A stretch of DNA of 64,000 bases from Austwickia chelonae (GTDB taxonomy: Bacteria > Actinomycetota > Actinomycetes > Actinomycetales > Dermatophilaceae): NCBI RefSeq assembly GCF_003391095.1, contig NZ_CP031447.1, forward strand, positions 3,286,001 to 3,350,000, given 5' to 3'. Below are positions 50,851 through 60,335 of the stretch, one piece after another. Both the position numbers and the translations under genes were made by a program. Numbering within the stretch: the first letter of the stretch is position 1; each line of letters opens with the position of its first letter. The notes beneath the pieces are model-generated. The model searched no databases, was not told where the DNA came from, and saw only the letters and a list, made by a program, of their open reading frames with translations.

Positions 50851-51678
50851 TCAGTCAAGGAACTTTCGACGGTGGTGGGCGGCCTGCTTCATCGTGGATC
50901 GCCGCGCACCGTTCACGGCCTGCCAGGTCCGGACGGCCACCTGCACACGAGAGCCACCCCGGCCGACCAGCACTGCGGCATGACGCCATCCCATCGACAG
51001 CGCTGCCACCACGGCCAGCAGGGCCCACAACAGCGACCAGACCCCGGCCTGCAGGGCACTCCGGTCGGCGAACGCCTCGACCAGCACCGATTCCACGAAG
51101 CGGGCGTGGCCGGAGACATCCGGAAGAAGACAGCTGGCCACAGCGCGGATGACCGGGTCAGGCGCCGCCGATTGCGCCCATCCGTAGTAGACGGCGGCAA
51201 CGGCGGAGGTCACGGCCCAGGCGCAGAGCACCCCGAGCACCCCCAGGTGCTTCAGCCCTCGCCTGCTGAGACTTCCCGACGTCGATCCGCCGGCACGCAA
51301 CGGGGTATCGGCGTCGAATCGGGCGAGCAGCATCCGGGCCAGCCTGGTATGTCTGCGCCGTTCGGCGAGCAGCGCAGACACCGACGAGACATATCCGGCC
51401 CTTTGCACCTCCAGTGCTGTAGGAATCCGCCGGCCGTCGATCGAGGTCGAGGCGTGAAAGGTCCGCCAGGACTCGACCCAGCGATTTTCCTCCCGTCGGG
51501 AGAGTTCCACATCGGCACCCCAGTCGATATGCCATTCGCGCTCCCGCACCGAGTCCGCATTCGAGGTGAAGTATTCGTCCCAGACCGACCAATCCTGTGT
51601 CGACGTGAAATCGTCCCCCCGGGTTTCGTCACCCGAGGCTCTTTTTTCGTCCGTAGGAGCCACCAGCAATGTCACCAT
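50851..51678 (-). CDS. Hypothetical membrane protein
   Basis: A 275-residue protein with about 140 soluble residues rich in Trp and charged groups (DWSVWDEYF, REREWHIDWGADVEL), then hydrophobic segments near LGVLGVLCAWAVTSAVAAVYY and VWSLLWALLAVVAALSMGW, and a basic tail (RRSTMKQAAHHRRK). The soluble part might be cytoplasmic. No family recognised. GGGA precedes the ATG. Confidence 0.65.
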   Translation of the reverse strand: MVTLLVAPTDEKRASGDETRGDDFTSTQDWSVWDEYFTSNADSVREREWHIDWGADVELSRREENRWVESWRTFHASTSIDGRRIPTALEVQRAGYVSSVSALLAERRRHTRLARMLLARFDADTPLRAGGSTSGSLSRRGLKHLGVLGVLCAWAVTSAVAAVYYGWAQSAAPDPVIRAVASCLLPDVSGHARFVESVLVEAFADRSALQAGVWSLLWALLAVVAALSMGWRHAAVLVGRGGSRVQVAVRTWQAVNGARRSTMKQAAHHRRKFLD

Positions 51679-51833
51679 ACGTCCCGACGCTAAAGATCAG
51701 CGGTGAAAAGAAGCTGGACGTCTGCCTCAAGGGAACTCAGAAAATCTCTGTCATTCGAGGTGGGGGTCGGAGAAGGTCGGGCGGGTGGCCCCCCGACCAT
51801 CCGCCCGACCCAGTTCCGGTGCCGATCTACCTG

Positions 51834-52391
51834 TCATCGATTCCCGAGCCCGCCGAGGAACAACCACTGGACGAGTTCACCGATCTGTCGTTGCATGCTG
51901 CGCTCGGCGCCGTGTTCGGCGGAGCGCACGGGCTGGCGCACGTCGGGGCGCGCTGCACCGCTGTTCGATCGGCAGTTCTCGGTGGCCCGACGTTCGGCGC
52001 GGGCGTAGCGGTCCCGGCCCCTCCAGGATGTGACGTCGCCTTGGCGGTGGAGCAGGATCTTCACCATGCGCCACCCTGCGGGGCCTTCCGTGCACTGCGG
52101 GCAGGAGGCCCGTCGGGCCCGTCCGGCGCGTCGTTCGGTCGATGTCCTGCGCGGGGTGGAGCATGCTTTGCTCGCCGGGGTTGCCGACCCTGCGGTGGGG
52201 TTCTCGTCCGCGTGCGGGGAAGAGCCGGGCAGCGTGCCGGCCGGGTGCTCTTCGTGAGCGGCCAGTGCTGACGCCGACAGGGCAGCTGGACGCTCGTCGG
52301 TGACACGCACCTGGGCGATCGCCGGGGCTGCTGCAACGAACAGCAGGGTCCCTGCGAGAGACCAGGATGCGATCGATCCTCGGCGAGCCAT
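51834..52391 (-). CDS. Secreted hypothetical protein, 185 residues
   Basis: An N-terminal signal peptide (SIASWSLAGTLLFVAAAPAIAQ) is followed by an Ala/Arg/Pro/Ser-rich sequence. Cys residues occur in KACSTP, CPQC and ENCRS. The start at 52391 has GAGG upstream. There is no recognisable domain. Codon use is ordinary, but the composition is low in hydrophobic core residues, so a structured fold is doubtful. An IR (CGCACGT-T-ACGTGCG) lies 103 bp upstream. Confidence 0.5.
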   Translation of the reverse strand: MARRGSIASWSLAGTLLFVAAAPAIAQVRVTDERPAALSASALAAHEEHPAGTLPGSSPHADENPTAGSATPASKACSTPRRTSTERRAGRARRASCPQCTEGPAGWRMVKILLHRQGDVTSWRGRDRYARAERRATENCRSNSGAARPDVRQPVRSAEHGAERSMQRQIGELVQWLFLGGLGNR

Positions 52392-52493
52392 GACATGCCC
52401 TCATGATCCTGATGACGCATCCGGCACGTCCGCGATGTACGTGGAGAGAAAAGGGCGGACGTGCCGTTGACGATGCATGCAAAACGGTCATTT

Positions 52494-52508
52494 CGCACGT
52501 TACGTGCG
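52494..52508. promoter_or_regulatory. Inverted repeat CGCACGT-T-ACGTGCG
   Basis: A perfect 7+7 palindrome with one central base, 103 bp before the start at 52391. It is a candidate operator for the small secreted protein or for the downstream-facing glycosidase gene end. No matching regulator is known in the window. Confidence 0.4.
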
Positions 52509-52622
52509 TGAACCCTACGGAAACGGATTCAAGGCGCACCCCTGCGGAAATGACATCAGATCGTGACTAATGTATCTGTCTTGCCATGAATTAGCCGCCG
52601 ATACATATCTCTGGACGAGCCG

Positions 52623-54161
52623 TCAGGGTGCGGTGAGCTCCGCCCCTGCCGTCTTACCGGCAGCGACCTGGACCGTCACCGGAGCCGAGGGCTTGCCCTG
52701 CCCGGAAACCTTGGCCTCCGCCTTGTACTGGCCTGGCGCCAGCCCGGCGAACACGAACTGCCCCGAGGCGTCGGTGAGTACCGTCTTCTGTCCACCAGCT
52801 GCGCCTCCAAGGGGTGTCAAGGTCACCGTCGCCTGGTCAACGGCCTTCCCACCGTGGATCGCCTTGCCGGAGATCAGACCGGTGGACTGCTTCCACGGCA
52901 TCTCCGGCACCGCCGCAGGCGCCGTGAAGACCTCCTTGACCAGCGCTTCGTGCAATGTCTTACGTTCGCTCGCCCGCTTGGCGGCGTCACCACCGGCTGA
53001 CGACGGGGAGGCATAGGAGTAGCCTCCCCAGCCCAATCCGTGTCCGGCGATCTCCTTGGCCTGGGTGAGCGACTCGGGGATCGTGTTCAGGTGCAGCGCC
53101 GCTCCGGAGATGACGTGCCGACCGGAGTCGGCGGCCAGTTTCTGCAGCGTCTTGTTCCAGCTGCGGAAACCCTGGGCCTGTTCGGGCCGACTCTCCCGCT
53201 TGTAGTTCATGGCGGCGACGGTGTCGATGTATCCGTCACGCATCCATGCCCGGTAGTCCTGGAGGACGCTGCCGTAGGGGCGGGTCTTCTCGAAGGAACC
53301 GACCTGGTCGCTCCCGACGCCGTAGGTGATTCCGTTGACCGACAGTCGGGTCTTGGGGTTGTGGGTGTACAGGGCTGCGTAGACCCGCCGAACGATGTTG
53401 TCGACCTGTCCGCGCCGCCAGGCGGACCACTGCTCATCGGCCGGGGCCGGTCGATCGGCGCGCCCGGTGTGTGCTTTGAAGCGGGCCAGTGCGGTGTCGG
53501 TGTACCCCCAGTCGTTGGCGCTCTCGGTGGAGTTGTTGTCGGGATAACGGATGTAGTCGAGGTTGATGCCGTCGATGCCGTACTGCTTCTGCAGCGCAAC
53601 GGCGCCCGCGACGATGTCTTCCACGACATCGGGGTGCGCGGGGTCGACATAGCTGTTGTTGTCGACGATCTCCTTGCCGTCGACCCTCTTGTTGAGCCAC
53701 CGGTCACGCCCTTGAGCGTTGGGTCCGTGCTTGTGATAGGCGTGCTTGGTGTCGCGGGGGGCCTTCGTGGAATTCCACAGCGTCGTGGCATTCACCCAGG
53801 CGTGCACCTGCAATCCGGCGGCGTGGGCCTGCTTGACGATCTCGGCCAGGGGATCGAAGGGTGCCGGTGCAATCGCGGCATCGGTCCGGGGGTGATGGCC
53901 CTTGTTGCAGAAGCAGTCGAACCGGCGGACGGTCTGCACGAAGAGGACGTTGGCGCGTGCTTCACGGGCGGCGGCGATCATCGCGCCGACTTCCTTGGCG
54001 GAGAAGATCCCGGGGTTGAAGGCGTCCACCCAGTAGCCGCGGATCTGGTCGGATTTCGCGGGTGGAGCCTGTTTCTCGGCGGCGGACACCGCTGGACCGA
54101 ACCCGAGCGACAAGCCTGTGGCCAAAGCGGCCACCACCATCGTGGACATACCTTTACGCAT
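52623..54161 (-). CDS. Secreted glycoside hydrolase-like protein (GHL10/YngK type) with C-terminal Ig-like domain
   Basis: A 512-residue exported protein. Signal peptide 1-28 (VVAALATGLSLGFGPAVSAA); a TIM-barrel glycosyl-hydrolase-like domain from residues about 38-395 with RGYWVDAFNPGIFS, VQTVRRFDCFCNKGHHPRTD, HAWVNATTLWN and GIDGINLDYIRYP, which marks the GHL10 family; and a C-terminal carboxypeptidase-regulatory/Ig-like domain (VTLTPLGGAAGGQKTVLTDA ... GQYKAEAKVSG). AGGAGG precedes the ATG. Family members are thought to cut glycans of the wall, but activity is unproven. It is divergent from the GH26-like gene. Confidence 0.87.
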   Translation of the reverse strand: MRKGMSTMVVAALATGLSLGFGPAVSAAEKQAPPAKSDQIRGYWVDAFNPGIFSAKEVGAMIAAAREARANVLFVQTVRRFDCFCNKGHHPRTDAAIAPAPFDPLAEIVKQAHAAGLQVHAWVNATTLWNSTKAPRDTKHAYHKHGPNAQGRDRWLNKRVDGKEIVDNNSYVDPAHPDVVEDIVAGAVALQKQYGIDGINLDYIRYPDNNSTESANDWGYTDTALARFKAHTGRADRPAPADEQWSAWRRGQVDNIVRRVYAALYTHNPKTRLSVNGITYGVGSDQVGSFEKTRPYGSVLQDYRAWMRDGYIDTVAAMNYKRESRPEQAQGFRSWNKTLQKLAADSGRHVISGAALHLNTIPESLTQAKEIAGHGLGWGGYSYASPSSAGGDAAKRASERKTLHEALVKEVFTAPAAVPEMPWKQSTGLISGKAIHGGKAVDQATVTLTPLGGAAGGQKTVLTDASGQFVFAGLAPGQYKAEAKVSGQGKPSAPVTVQVAAGKTAGAELTAP

Positions 54162-54350
54162 CCATGCCTCCTAGGGCATCCATCGCGCCGCCGAGCGACG
54201 CTCCTTTGCAACGGAATCCACCATCTTGGCGAAACCCTTAGCGGTTCAAAAGATCTCAACCACAAGTAGTTCCCCGAACCACAAGACACATCATGTAGGA
54301 AGGTCTCCTAGGCTGGGGGGTCTTACCGCCCAACACGGGAGTACAGCAAC

Positions 54351-55484
54351 ATGATTGATGCCTTCAGTCCTCGACGACGAACGTCGGTCGCTGCCATTGC
54401 GACATCGGTGGCCTTCTGCCTGGCCACGCCCTTGTGCGCATCGGCGTCGACGTCACCTGCTTCAGCCGCAGACACCCCCGCAGTCGCCCCTGAGGTCGCG
54501 CCGGCCGCACCGCAGAACAAGACTGCCGCCGAGCGGATTCTCGGGGTCAAGCCCCGTTCCGGGCTGCCCTGGTTCTCCGGGATCTGGCGTGGCGCACCCC
54601 ACACCACCGCTGCGGTCGACAACGTCGGACACTGGCGTGGCCTGCCGATCGACGCGGTCACCTCCTACTCGAACAAGCGGGTGCTCCACCCGTCGTCCGG
54701 CCCGGACGCCCTCGCCGATTCCCGCTGGAATGTCAGCACGTTCTCCGGCTTCGGCGGACTGATGTCGTACAACCTGGCGATGATCCCCAGTGACAACACT
54801 GTCACCTTCGACTCGATCGCCAAGGGCGACCAGGACGAGGTCTGGCGGTTGAACGCACGGGCACTCAAGGACAACGGACGCGGGAACGCTCTGGTCAACA
54901 TCGGCTGGGAAGTCAACGGCGACTGGTACAAGTGGAGCGCCACCTACCTCACCGCGCCGAAGTTCAAGGACGCCTGGAATCGCATCGCGATGGTGATGAA
55001 GCAGGAAGCGCCGGGGCTGAAGTTCGGCTTCATCATCGGCTGTGGACGCGCAATGACCGGCCAGCTCCACCGGATGGATTCCCTGGAGCGGCTCTACCCT
55101 GGCGATGAGCGGGTCGACGTGGTCGGCTGCAATGACTACGACTGGTGGCACATCAAGGGACGCAACGAGCGTGAATGGAAGAAACGGATCAATCCGCCGC
55201 TGGCGGCCGGCCTGGCCGATGTGGCTTCCTTCGCCCGGAACCACAAGAAGGGCTTTGCGATCAGTGAGTGGGGGCTGTCGGCCACCGACAAGCACGGCAG
55301 CGGCGACAACCCGTTCTACATCCGGAAGATGTTCGAGTTCTTCGAGCAGAACAAGGATGTTCTCGTCATGGAGAACTACTTCATGGAAGCCGAAGGAAAT
55401 GTGACGAACTCCCTGCACAACCCAGCACAGATGCCGAAATCTGCTGAGGCCTACAAGGAGAGCATCAACCGCATCAAGCGCTGA
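54351..55484 (+). CDS. Secreted glycoside hydrolase, GH26-like
   Basis: A 377-residue exported enzyme. A signal peptide (RTSVAAIATSVAFCLATPLCASA) and a Pro/Ala linker precede a TIM barrel with the acid/base Glu187 in GWEVNGDWYKW, the Glu306 nucleophile in FAISEWGLS, and aromatic patches (WFSGIWR, YDWWHIKGRN). This is the clan A pattern of GH26 mannanases and related beta-glucanases. GGGAG precedes the ATG. It is divergent from the GHL10-type gene, so both may act on one polysaccharide. Specificity unknown. Confidence 0.78.
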   Translation: MIDAFSPRRRTSVAAIATSVAFCLATPLCASASTSPASAADTPAVAPEVAPAAPQNKTAAERILGVKPRSGLPWFSGIWRGAPHTTAAVDNVGHWRGLPIDAVTSYSNKRVLHPSSGPDALADSRWNVSTFSGFGGLMSYNLAMIPSDNTVTFDSIAKGDQDEVWRLNARALKDNGRGNALVNIGWEVNGDWYKWSATYLTAPKFKDAWNRIAMVMKQEAPGLKFGFIIGCGRAMTGQLHRMDSLERLYPGDERVDVVGCNDYDWWHIKGRNEREWKKRINPPLAAGLADVASFARNHKKGFAISEWGLSATDKHGSGDNPFYIRKMFEFFEQNKDVLVMENYFMEAEGNVTNSLHNPAQMPKSAEAYKESINRIKR

Positions 55485-55528
55485 TCCCCAGCGGCGCGAC
55501 CGAGTCGGTCGCCACGTGAGCATGCCCG

Positions 55529-55572
55529 CGGGGGCGCCTTCCGGATCAACGAATCCTGGAGTGGCGCCCCCG
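55529..55572. terminator. Terminator hairpin after the GH26-like gene
   Basis: CGGGGGCGCC (55529-55538) pairs with 55563-55572 (10 bp) with further partial pairing inside. The rest of the 449-bp gap (55485-55933) is AT-rich with no gene that I can see, and must hold the promoter of the next gene. Confidence 0.7.
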
Positions 55573-55933
55573 TAGTCATGTCTCGGGGAGCTTCTCGACG
55601 AGGAAAAACCAAAGGCCTTCATATGGTAAATCTAGAAAGATGAACTCCCTTTCATGAAAAATACGGGCATAACCGCATATGACCCGATATCGCCAGATCG
55701 ATAACGCCTGAAATCATTCAGCAGAACTAATAGCCTCACACTATCTATACGGGTCAATCCTCCGTGGATGTAGAGTGCAGAATATATTCAAGCTGCACAC
55801 AGCATGTATGCCTACGTTTCAGGGGCTCCACGAGACCGAGATTCGCCGCAGGGTCGTGACGCTCTCCGATGAGCGGACCCTATGAACGCGCAGAAATCTC
55901 ATCATCTTTGTCATAGAAGACAGGATTCGACAT

Positions 55934-56854
55934 ATGGGAATTAAGTCACACTTCAAGAAGCTCTTCGTCGTCGCCGCCACCGGCGCCCTGGCTTTCAGCT
56001 TCGCCCCCGTCTCTGCTCAAGCGTTCACACCCGGCGAGATATACGACGGAGCCTTCGCCGGACACGGCAAATACACCAAAGAGCTCGTCAGAAAACACAT
56101 CGCAGAAAACCAGAAGAAGTACGGTTCCCCGATGTTCGCCCGGCTGGCCCTGGCCTTCGACAACGAGTTCCTCAACAAGGCTGGCGCAAGTGGTCAGGCA
56201 ATCGTCACCAGGAGATGCCTTGACAATGCAGCCTGCGCGTCTGTGCGAGGGCTTCCCATGGACCCGATCAAGCCTCATTCTGTCGAGAAGTTCCACGCGG
56301 CGCTGACCGAGCAGTGCGCGAAGCTGACCACCAAACCCGGAAGCGGAGTCACCTTCAAGAAATATAACTTCACACAAGAGGGTCCCTCCAAGTTCGTCAT
56401 CGCGAAGGCTGGAACCATCCAGACCAATGCCACTCAGCAGTCAGTAGCCTTAACGCTAAAAAATGCTGAGAGCTACACCAAGACCAACACCATCGGTTGG
56501 AATGTCGAGGCCAGCCTCGCGATCAAGGGGATCGTCACCTTGAAGAGCGGCTTCCAGTCCTCCTGGGCAAATGCGGTCAGCAGCACCGCTGAAACATGGC
56601 GCACCGTCCAGGCCAAGCCCGGTGAGAGCTACCGACTGGACAAGGGCCATCAGGAGACCACCGGCAAGGTCACCGCGCTCTTCGACACCACCAAACAGGC
56701 CCGGAACACTGGCTGCCGCAGACTCATCGCCAAGGACACCAAGGTCACTGTCGGACATTCGGCATCCGAGGTCGTTCACCAGGTCAACACCTCTGGCATG
56801 ATCATTCGTGACGCGCCTCGGGTCGAAGCTCAGCGCGGCCCGAAACCTGCCTGA
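55934..56854 (+). CDS. Secreted protein with Ser/Thr-rich beta region (possible beta-pore-forming toxin)
   Basis: A 306-residue exported protein. A basic-then-hydrophobic signal peptide (KKLFVVAATGALAFSFAPV) ends at AQA about residue 30. After a helical N-part (residues 35-130; Cys in RRCLDNAAC and EQCAKL), a region of alternating hydrophobic and Ser/Thr/Asn residues follows (TNATQQSVALTLKNAESYTK, SSTAETWRTVQ), then GESYRLDKGHQETTGKVTAL. This layout recalls aerolysin/ETX-MTX2 membrane-insertion regions. That is an inference; I cannot assign a family. AGGA precedes the ATG by eight bases. Confidence 0.65.
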   Translation: MGIKSHFKKLFVVAATGALAFSFAPVSAQAFTPGEIYDGAFAGHGKYTKELVRKHIAENQKKYGSPMFARLALAFDNEFLNKAGASGQAIVTRRCLDNAACASVRGLPMDPIKPHSVEKFHAALTEQCAKLTTKPGSGVTFKKYNFTQEGPSKFVIAKAGTIQTNATQQSVALTLKNAESYTKTNTIGWNVEASLAIKGIVTLKSGFQSSWANAVSSTAETWRTVQAKPGESYRLDKGHQETTGKVTALFDTTKQARNTGCRRLIAKDTKVTVGHSASEVVHQVNTSGMIIRDAPRVEAQRGPKPA

Positions 56855-56950
56855 GCAACTCCCTAGCACTGCGCGATTCGCTATAGACATCGCCCTTCCT
56901 CGGCATCGCGACCAGGCGCCGGTCGTAGCCTTCCGAGGGAGGGCACATTC

Positions 56951-57850
56951 TTACCTCCGGTCCGGCTCGCCCAGCTGGGCGAGCACGATCCCGCTCAGCA
57001 TCACTGCACACCCGGTCAGACCCCGTGCCGTCATCTGTTCTCCCAGCAGCAGCATCCCGCCCAGCAGGCCGAACACTGCTTCCAGGCTCATCAGCAAAGC
57101 CGCCGTCGTGGGCTCCGCGTCGGCTTGGGCCACCACCTGCAAGGTGTACGCCACCCCCACGGAGAACAGTCCGCCGTACACGATCGGGACCGCTGCCTGA
57201 GTGACTCCCGCGAAGGGTGTCTCCTCCACCACCACAGCTGCCAAGCAGCTCAACACACTGCTCGTGGCGAACTGGGCCACCGAGAAACGCAAGGGGTCCA
57301 GGCCCCGCCCGCTGAACGTCCCGACCAGCAGAATGTGCCCGGCGAAGAAGAAGGCACACGCGAGAACGAGCCCGTCCCCGTAGGCGATCGACAGCTCTTC
57401 GGTGACGCTCAACAGGTAGAGCCCTGTCACGGCCAGCACCACTCCGGCCCAGGTCGGCCAGGTTGCCCGGCGACGCAGGAAGATCCCCAGTACCGGCACG
57501 ATCACGATGTACAACGACGTGATGAAACCGGCGTTGCCGGCCGTGGTGTGTCCCATGCCTGCCTGTTGGAAGGCTGACGCGGTGAAGAGCACCCCTCCGG
57601 TGAGCAGCCCGGGTACCGCCACCGCCTGCCACCGGGCCGCGCCGTCGTTGGCCCGTAGCCGATGATCGACGGCCCAGACCAGGGGTATCAGCGATGCCGC
57701 CCCCAGGGCGAAGCGAACCCCGTTGAAGGTGTAAGCGGTGACATGTTCAGCGCCGACCCGCTGCGCGACGAAGGCGAATCCCCAGATCATCGCGGTCAGC
57801 ACCAGGAGTGCGTGCGCACGGAGCCGGCGCGCATCGGCTCGGGTCGTCAT
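56951..57850 (-). CDS. EamA/DMT-family transporter
   Basis: A 299-residue membrane protein with ten hydrophobic segments and two EamA repeats, for example VLTAMIWGFAFVAQRVGAEH and the second-half GVAYTLQVVAQADAEPTTAALL. Members export amino acids, nucleotides or other metabolites. The start ATG at 57850 has no SD; a TATTCT ten bases upstream suggests a leaderless message. It is divergent from a metal-uptake operon with a shared promoter that holds DtxR-like and Fur-like boxes. Confidence 0.85.
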   Translation of the reverse strand: MTTRADARRLRAHALLVLTAMIWGFAFVAQRVGAEHVTAYTFNGVRFALGAASLIPLVWAVDHRLRANDGAARWQAVAVPGLLTGGVLFTASAFQQAGMGHTTAGNAGFITSLYIVIVPVLGIFLRRRATWPTWAGVVLAVTGLYLLSVTEELSIAYGDGLVLACAFFFAGHILLVGTFSGRGLDPLRFSVAQFATSSVLSCLAAVVVEETPFAGVTQAAVPIVYGGLFSVGVAYTLQVVAQADAEPTTAALLMSLEAVFGLLGGMLLLGEQMTARGLTGCAVMLSGIVLAQLGEPDRR

Positions 57851-57935
57851 GAAAATCAAGAATATTCACTGACTTCAGAGCGCAGGTCACCTCTACCGAA
57901 CGAACGGTGAACGTAATATACCGTTATCACCGCTC

Positions 57936-57954
57936 ACGGGTTAGTATAACCTAA
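57936..57954. promoter_or_regulatory. DtxR/IdeR-like box
   Basis: ACGGGTTAGTATAACCTAA matches the 19-base consensus TTAGGTTAGSCTAACCTAA at about 14 positions. It lies between the DMT gene and the binding-protein gene, so it might repress one or both. Confidence 0.6.
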
Positions 57955-57963
57955 GTAATTGAC

Positions 57964-57982
57964 AATAATAATCATTATTATT
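57964..57982. promoter_or_regulatory. Fur/Zur-like palindrome AATAATAAT-C-ATTATTATT
   Basis: A perfect 9-1-9 inverted repeat. It matches the Fur box consensus GATAATGATAATCATTATC at about 16 of 19 positions when shifted (57961-57979). Lying nine bases from the DtxR-like box, it implies two metal regulators at one promoter. Whether Fur, Zur or another protein binds cannot be told from sequence. Confidence 0.7.
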
Positions 57983-58096
57983 ACGCTGCTGGGACCCTCC
58001 CGCCGGTGATCCCGACGCCAGGACCTCACCCATCCCTGCACTGTGACCGGCACAGCCCGAAATCCTGCGCCGGCGAAATACGGAGAGTTTCGACCC

Positions 58097-59107
58097 ATGA
58101 GGAAACTTCGCCCCGGCCTTGCCCTGACATCAGCTGTCCTGATCATCGCCGCCGGCTGTGCCCCGGCCGGCCATGACAACGGCACCAAAGCCAACTCGTC
58201 ATCGATCACCATCAACAGCTGCGGCCGGGAGGTCACCTTCGACTCCCCTCCGAAACGCGTCCTGGCGATCGGTTCAGAAGCACCGTCATTGCTGGTCGCT
58301 GCGGGAGCCGGGGACAAGATCACGCACTACGCCGGCAGCCTGAAAGTGCCCTTCGAGCAAGAGACCAAGGCGTTGGTCGAACGTGCCGAGCGGGTGAGCG
58401 AGGACTCGCACAATGTCTCCTACGAGATGATCCTGAACTCCAAGGCCGATGTCGTCATCGGTACCGACATCACCAAAGGTGTCGACATCAATGCCCTCGC
58501 CAAACGCCTGGAACAGGCAGGCACGAAACTCCTGACGGTCAGCGGATACTGCGGAGGAATCCCCGGTCGAAGCACTAACGGCATCAACGGTTTCGACCTG
58601 ATCTACCAGGACGTCGACAACTACGGTCGCTTGTTCGGCACCAGCCAAAAAGCAGCAGACTCCGTCAAAAGCATGAAGGACCGCGTCGACGCCGCCAAGA
58701 AACTCCTGACCACTCAGACAGGAAAGACCGCAGCGCCTCTTTACGTGCCGTCCAAAGGAGGGATCGGCTCCTACGGCGGCCAATCACTGGTCTCGGAGCA
58801 AATGGCCGCGCTGGGGCTGAAGAATGTCTTCGCCGATGTCCCCAAACGCTACTTCGAGCCCAGCACCGAAGAGCTGATCGGCAAAGAACCCGACCTGGTC
58901 TTCGGGATGTACCTGCCCACCGGATCGTCGAGCACCGAATCCGACGAGGACGTCGTACAGCAGCTACGCACCCGGCAGGAGCTCAAGGGCCTGGCCACCG
59001 TCCACAAAGACGGTGCCGTGCTCCCGCTGAACTACTTCTACACCTCCCCCGGGCCACTTGCTGTCGACGGGATCGAGCTGATCGCCAACCGCCTGTCAGC
59101 GTCATGA
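58097..59107 (+). CDS. Metal or metallophore ABC transporter substrate-binding lipoprotein
   Basis: A 336-residue FecB-type binding protein. Signal peptide with lipobox (IIAAGC, Cys after AAG), then PPKRVLAIGSEAPSLLVAAGAG, SKADVVIGTDITKGVDI and KEPDLVFGMYLP, the usual two-lobe arrangement. GGAG lies 11 bases before the start. It heads the operon binding protein / MFS / permease / ATPase / macrodomain. The Fur-like and DtxR-like boxes upstream suggest iron or zinc limitation as its signal. Confidence 0.87.
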   Translation: MRKLRPGLALTSAVLIIAAGCAPAGHDNGTKANSSSITINSCGREVTFDSPPKRVLAIGSEAPSLLVAAGAGDKITHYAGSLKVPFEQETKALVERAERVSEDSHNVSYEMILNSKADVVIGTDITKGVDINALAKRLEQAGTKLLTVSGYCGGIPGRSTNGINGFDLIYQDVDNYGRLFGTSQKAADSVKSMKDRVDAAKKLLTTQTGKTAAPLYVPSKGGIGSYGGQSLVSEQMAALGLKNVFADVPKRYFEPSTEELIGKEPDLVFGMYLPTGSSSTESDEDVVQQLRTRQELKGLATVHKDGAVLPLNYFYTSPGPLAVDGIELIANRLSAS

Positions 59108-59132
59108 TCCGCGCCGAACTCTCGAGGACCTC

Positions 59133-60335
59133 ATGAGCGACGCGACCCCGACGGAGACCCTGCCCAGCGAAAGACGCATCATCGCAGCGGTCTGGCCGAC
59201 CCTCCTGGCCTCGGCCGTGGGGCTGCTGCCGTTCACCGTCTTCACGACCTATCTCGTGCCCATCGCCGACGCTGTCGGTGACGGGCACGCCGAAGTGGGC
59301 TCGATGCGCGGTCTCGCCGGGATCGGTGCAGTACTGACCGGGGTCGCGCTGGCTCCTCTCATCGGACGGATCGCCCCCGGCCGGGTCGCTGCCGCCTCCC
59401 TGGTCCTGCTCGGCCTCGCCGCACTGGTCGGAACCGCCGCCTGGATTCCGGCACTTGCCGCATTCTGCCTGCTCACCGGGGTGTCGAATGCGCTGCTGTA
59501 CCCGGCCCTGTCCGCAGCAGCAGCCGACCGCTTCGGCTCCGGCCCGGCCGCCAGCAGAGGCGCCGCCCTCGTGATGACCTCACAGACCCTGGCCTCCACG
59601 CTGGGAGCACCGCTGCTCATCGTCCCCACGCTGTGGTGGGGCTGGCAGGGCGACCTCGTTGCCGTCGCCGTGCTCGCCTTTCTCCTGTCGCCGCTTCTCT
59701 TCCGCTTCGGACGTGACGAGCACGCCGGCAAGGCACCCACGCTCGGCTATGTCGCAGCATTCCGCACCCTGGCCGCAGTTCCGGGCGCCGTGCCGCTGTT
59801 GCTGGTCTCCTTCGCCCGGGCCGGTGCCTTCATGGGGCACCTGGCCTTCCTCGCCCCGTTGTACGGCGACCGGTTCGGTCTGACGTCGTCGATATTCGCC
59901 TTCGTCTGGTCGCTCAGTGGTGGTTCGTTCTTCCTCGGCCACCTGGTCTCGGGTCGCATGGTCAATCTGGACGAGTCCGACCGGCGGGCGCAGGGGGTGA
60001 TGGTGGCCAGCCTGGTGACAGCGTTGGTCGCCATGATCGGTGTGTACACCGCGCCGGTCCTGCCGTTGGCCCTGGTCTGTACGGCGGTGCTCTCGGCCAG
60101 CCATGCGGTGGTCGCGGCAGCGGTCGTCACCTTGTTGGTGCGTCGCTGCGCCGATGTCCGAGGGACGGCGTTGAGCCTGAACTCCGCCGGGATGAGCCTG
60201 GGCCTCTTCCTCGGCGCTGCCGCCTCCGGGGCAGCGCTGACAGCGGCCGGTGACCGTGGCGCGGTGGCTGTCCTGAGTGCCATGACCGTGGTCGGGCTCG
60301 TGGCCGCGATGAGTTTGAGGAGTCGTACCCGATGA
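59133..60335 (+). CDS. MFS transporter of the metal-uptake operon
   Basis: A 400-residue 12-helix transporter. The first helix pair includes GLLPFTVFTTYLVPIADAVG, and an acidic/basic loop after helix 2 follows the MFS pattern. It lies 25 bp after the binding-protein gene and overlaps the permease gene by ATGA, so it is within the operon. It could export a metallophore or an intermediate. A role in import is also possible. Confidence 0.82.
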   Translation: MSDATPTETLPSERRIIAAVWPTLLASAVGLLPFTVFTTYLVPIADAVGDGHAEVGSMRGLAGIGAVLTGVALAPLIGRIAPGRVAAASLVLLGLAALVGTAAWIPALAAFCLLTGVSNALLYPALSAAAADRFGSGPAASRGAALVMTSQTLASTLGAPLLIVPTLWWGWQGDLVAVAVLAFLLSPLLFRFGRDEHAGKAPTLGYVAAFRTLAAVPGAVPLLLVSFARAGAFMGHLAFLAPLYGDRFGLTSSIFAFVWSLSGGSFFLGHLVSGRMVNLDESDRRAQGVMVASLVTALVAMIGVYTAPVLPLALVCTAVLSASHAVVAAAVVTLLVRRCADVRGTALSLNSAGMSLGLFLGAAASGAALTAAGDRGAVAVLSAMTVVGLVAAMSLRSRTR

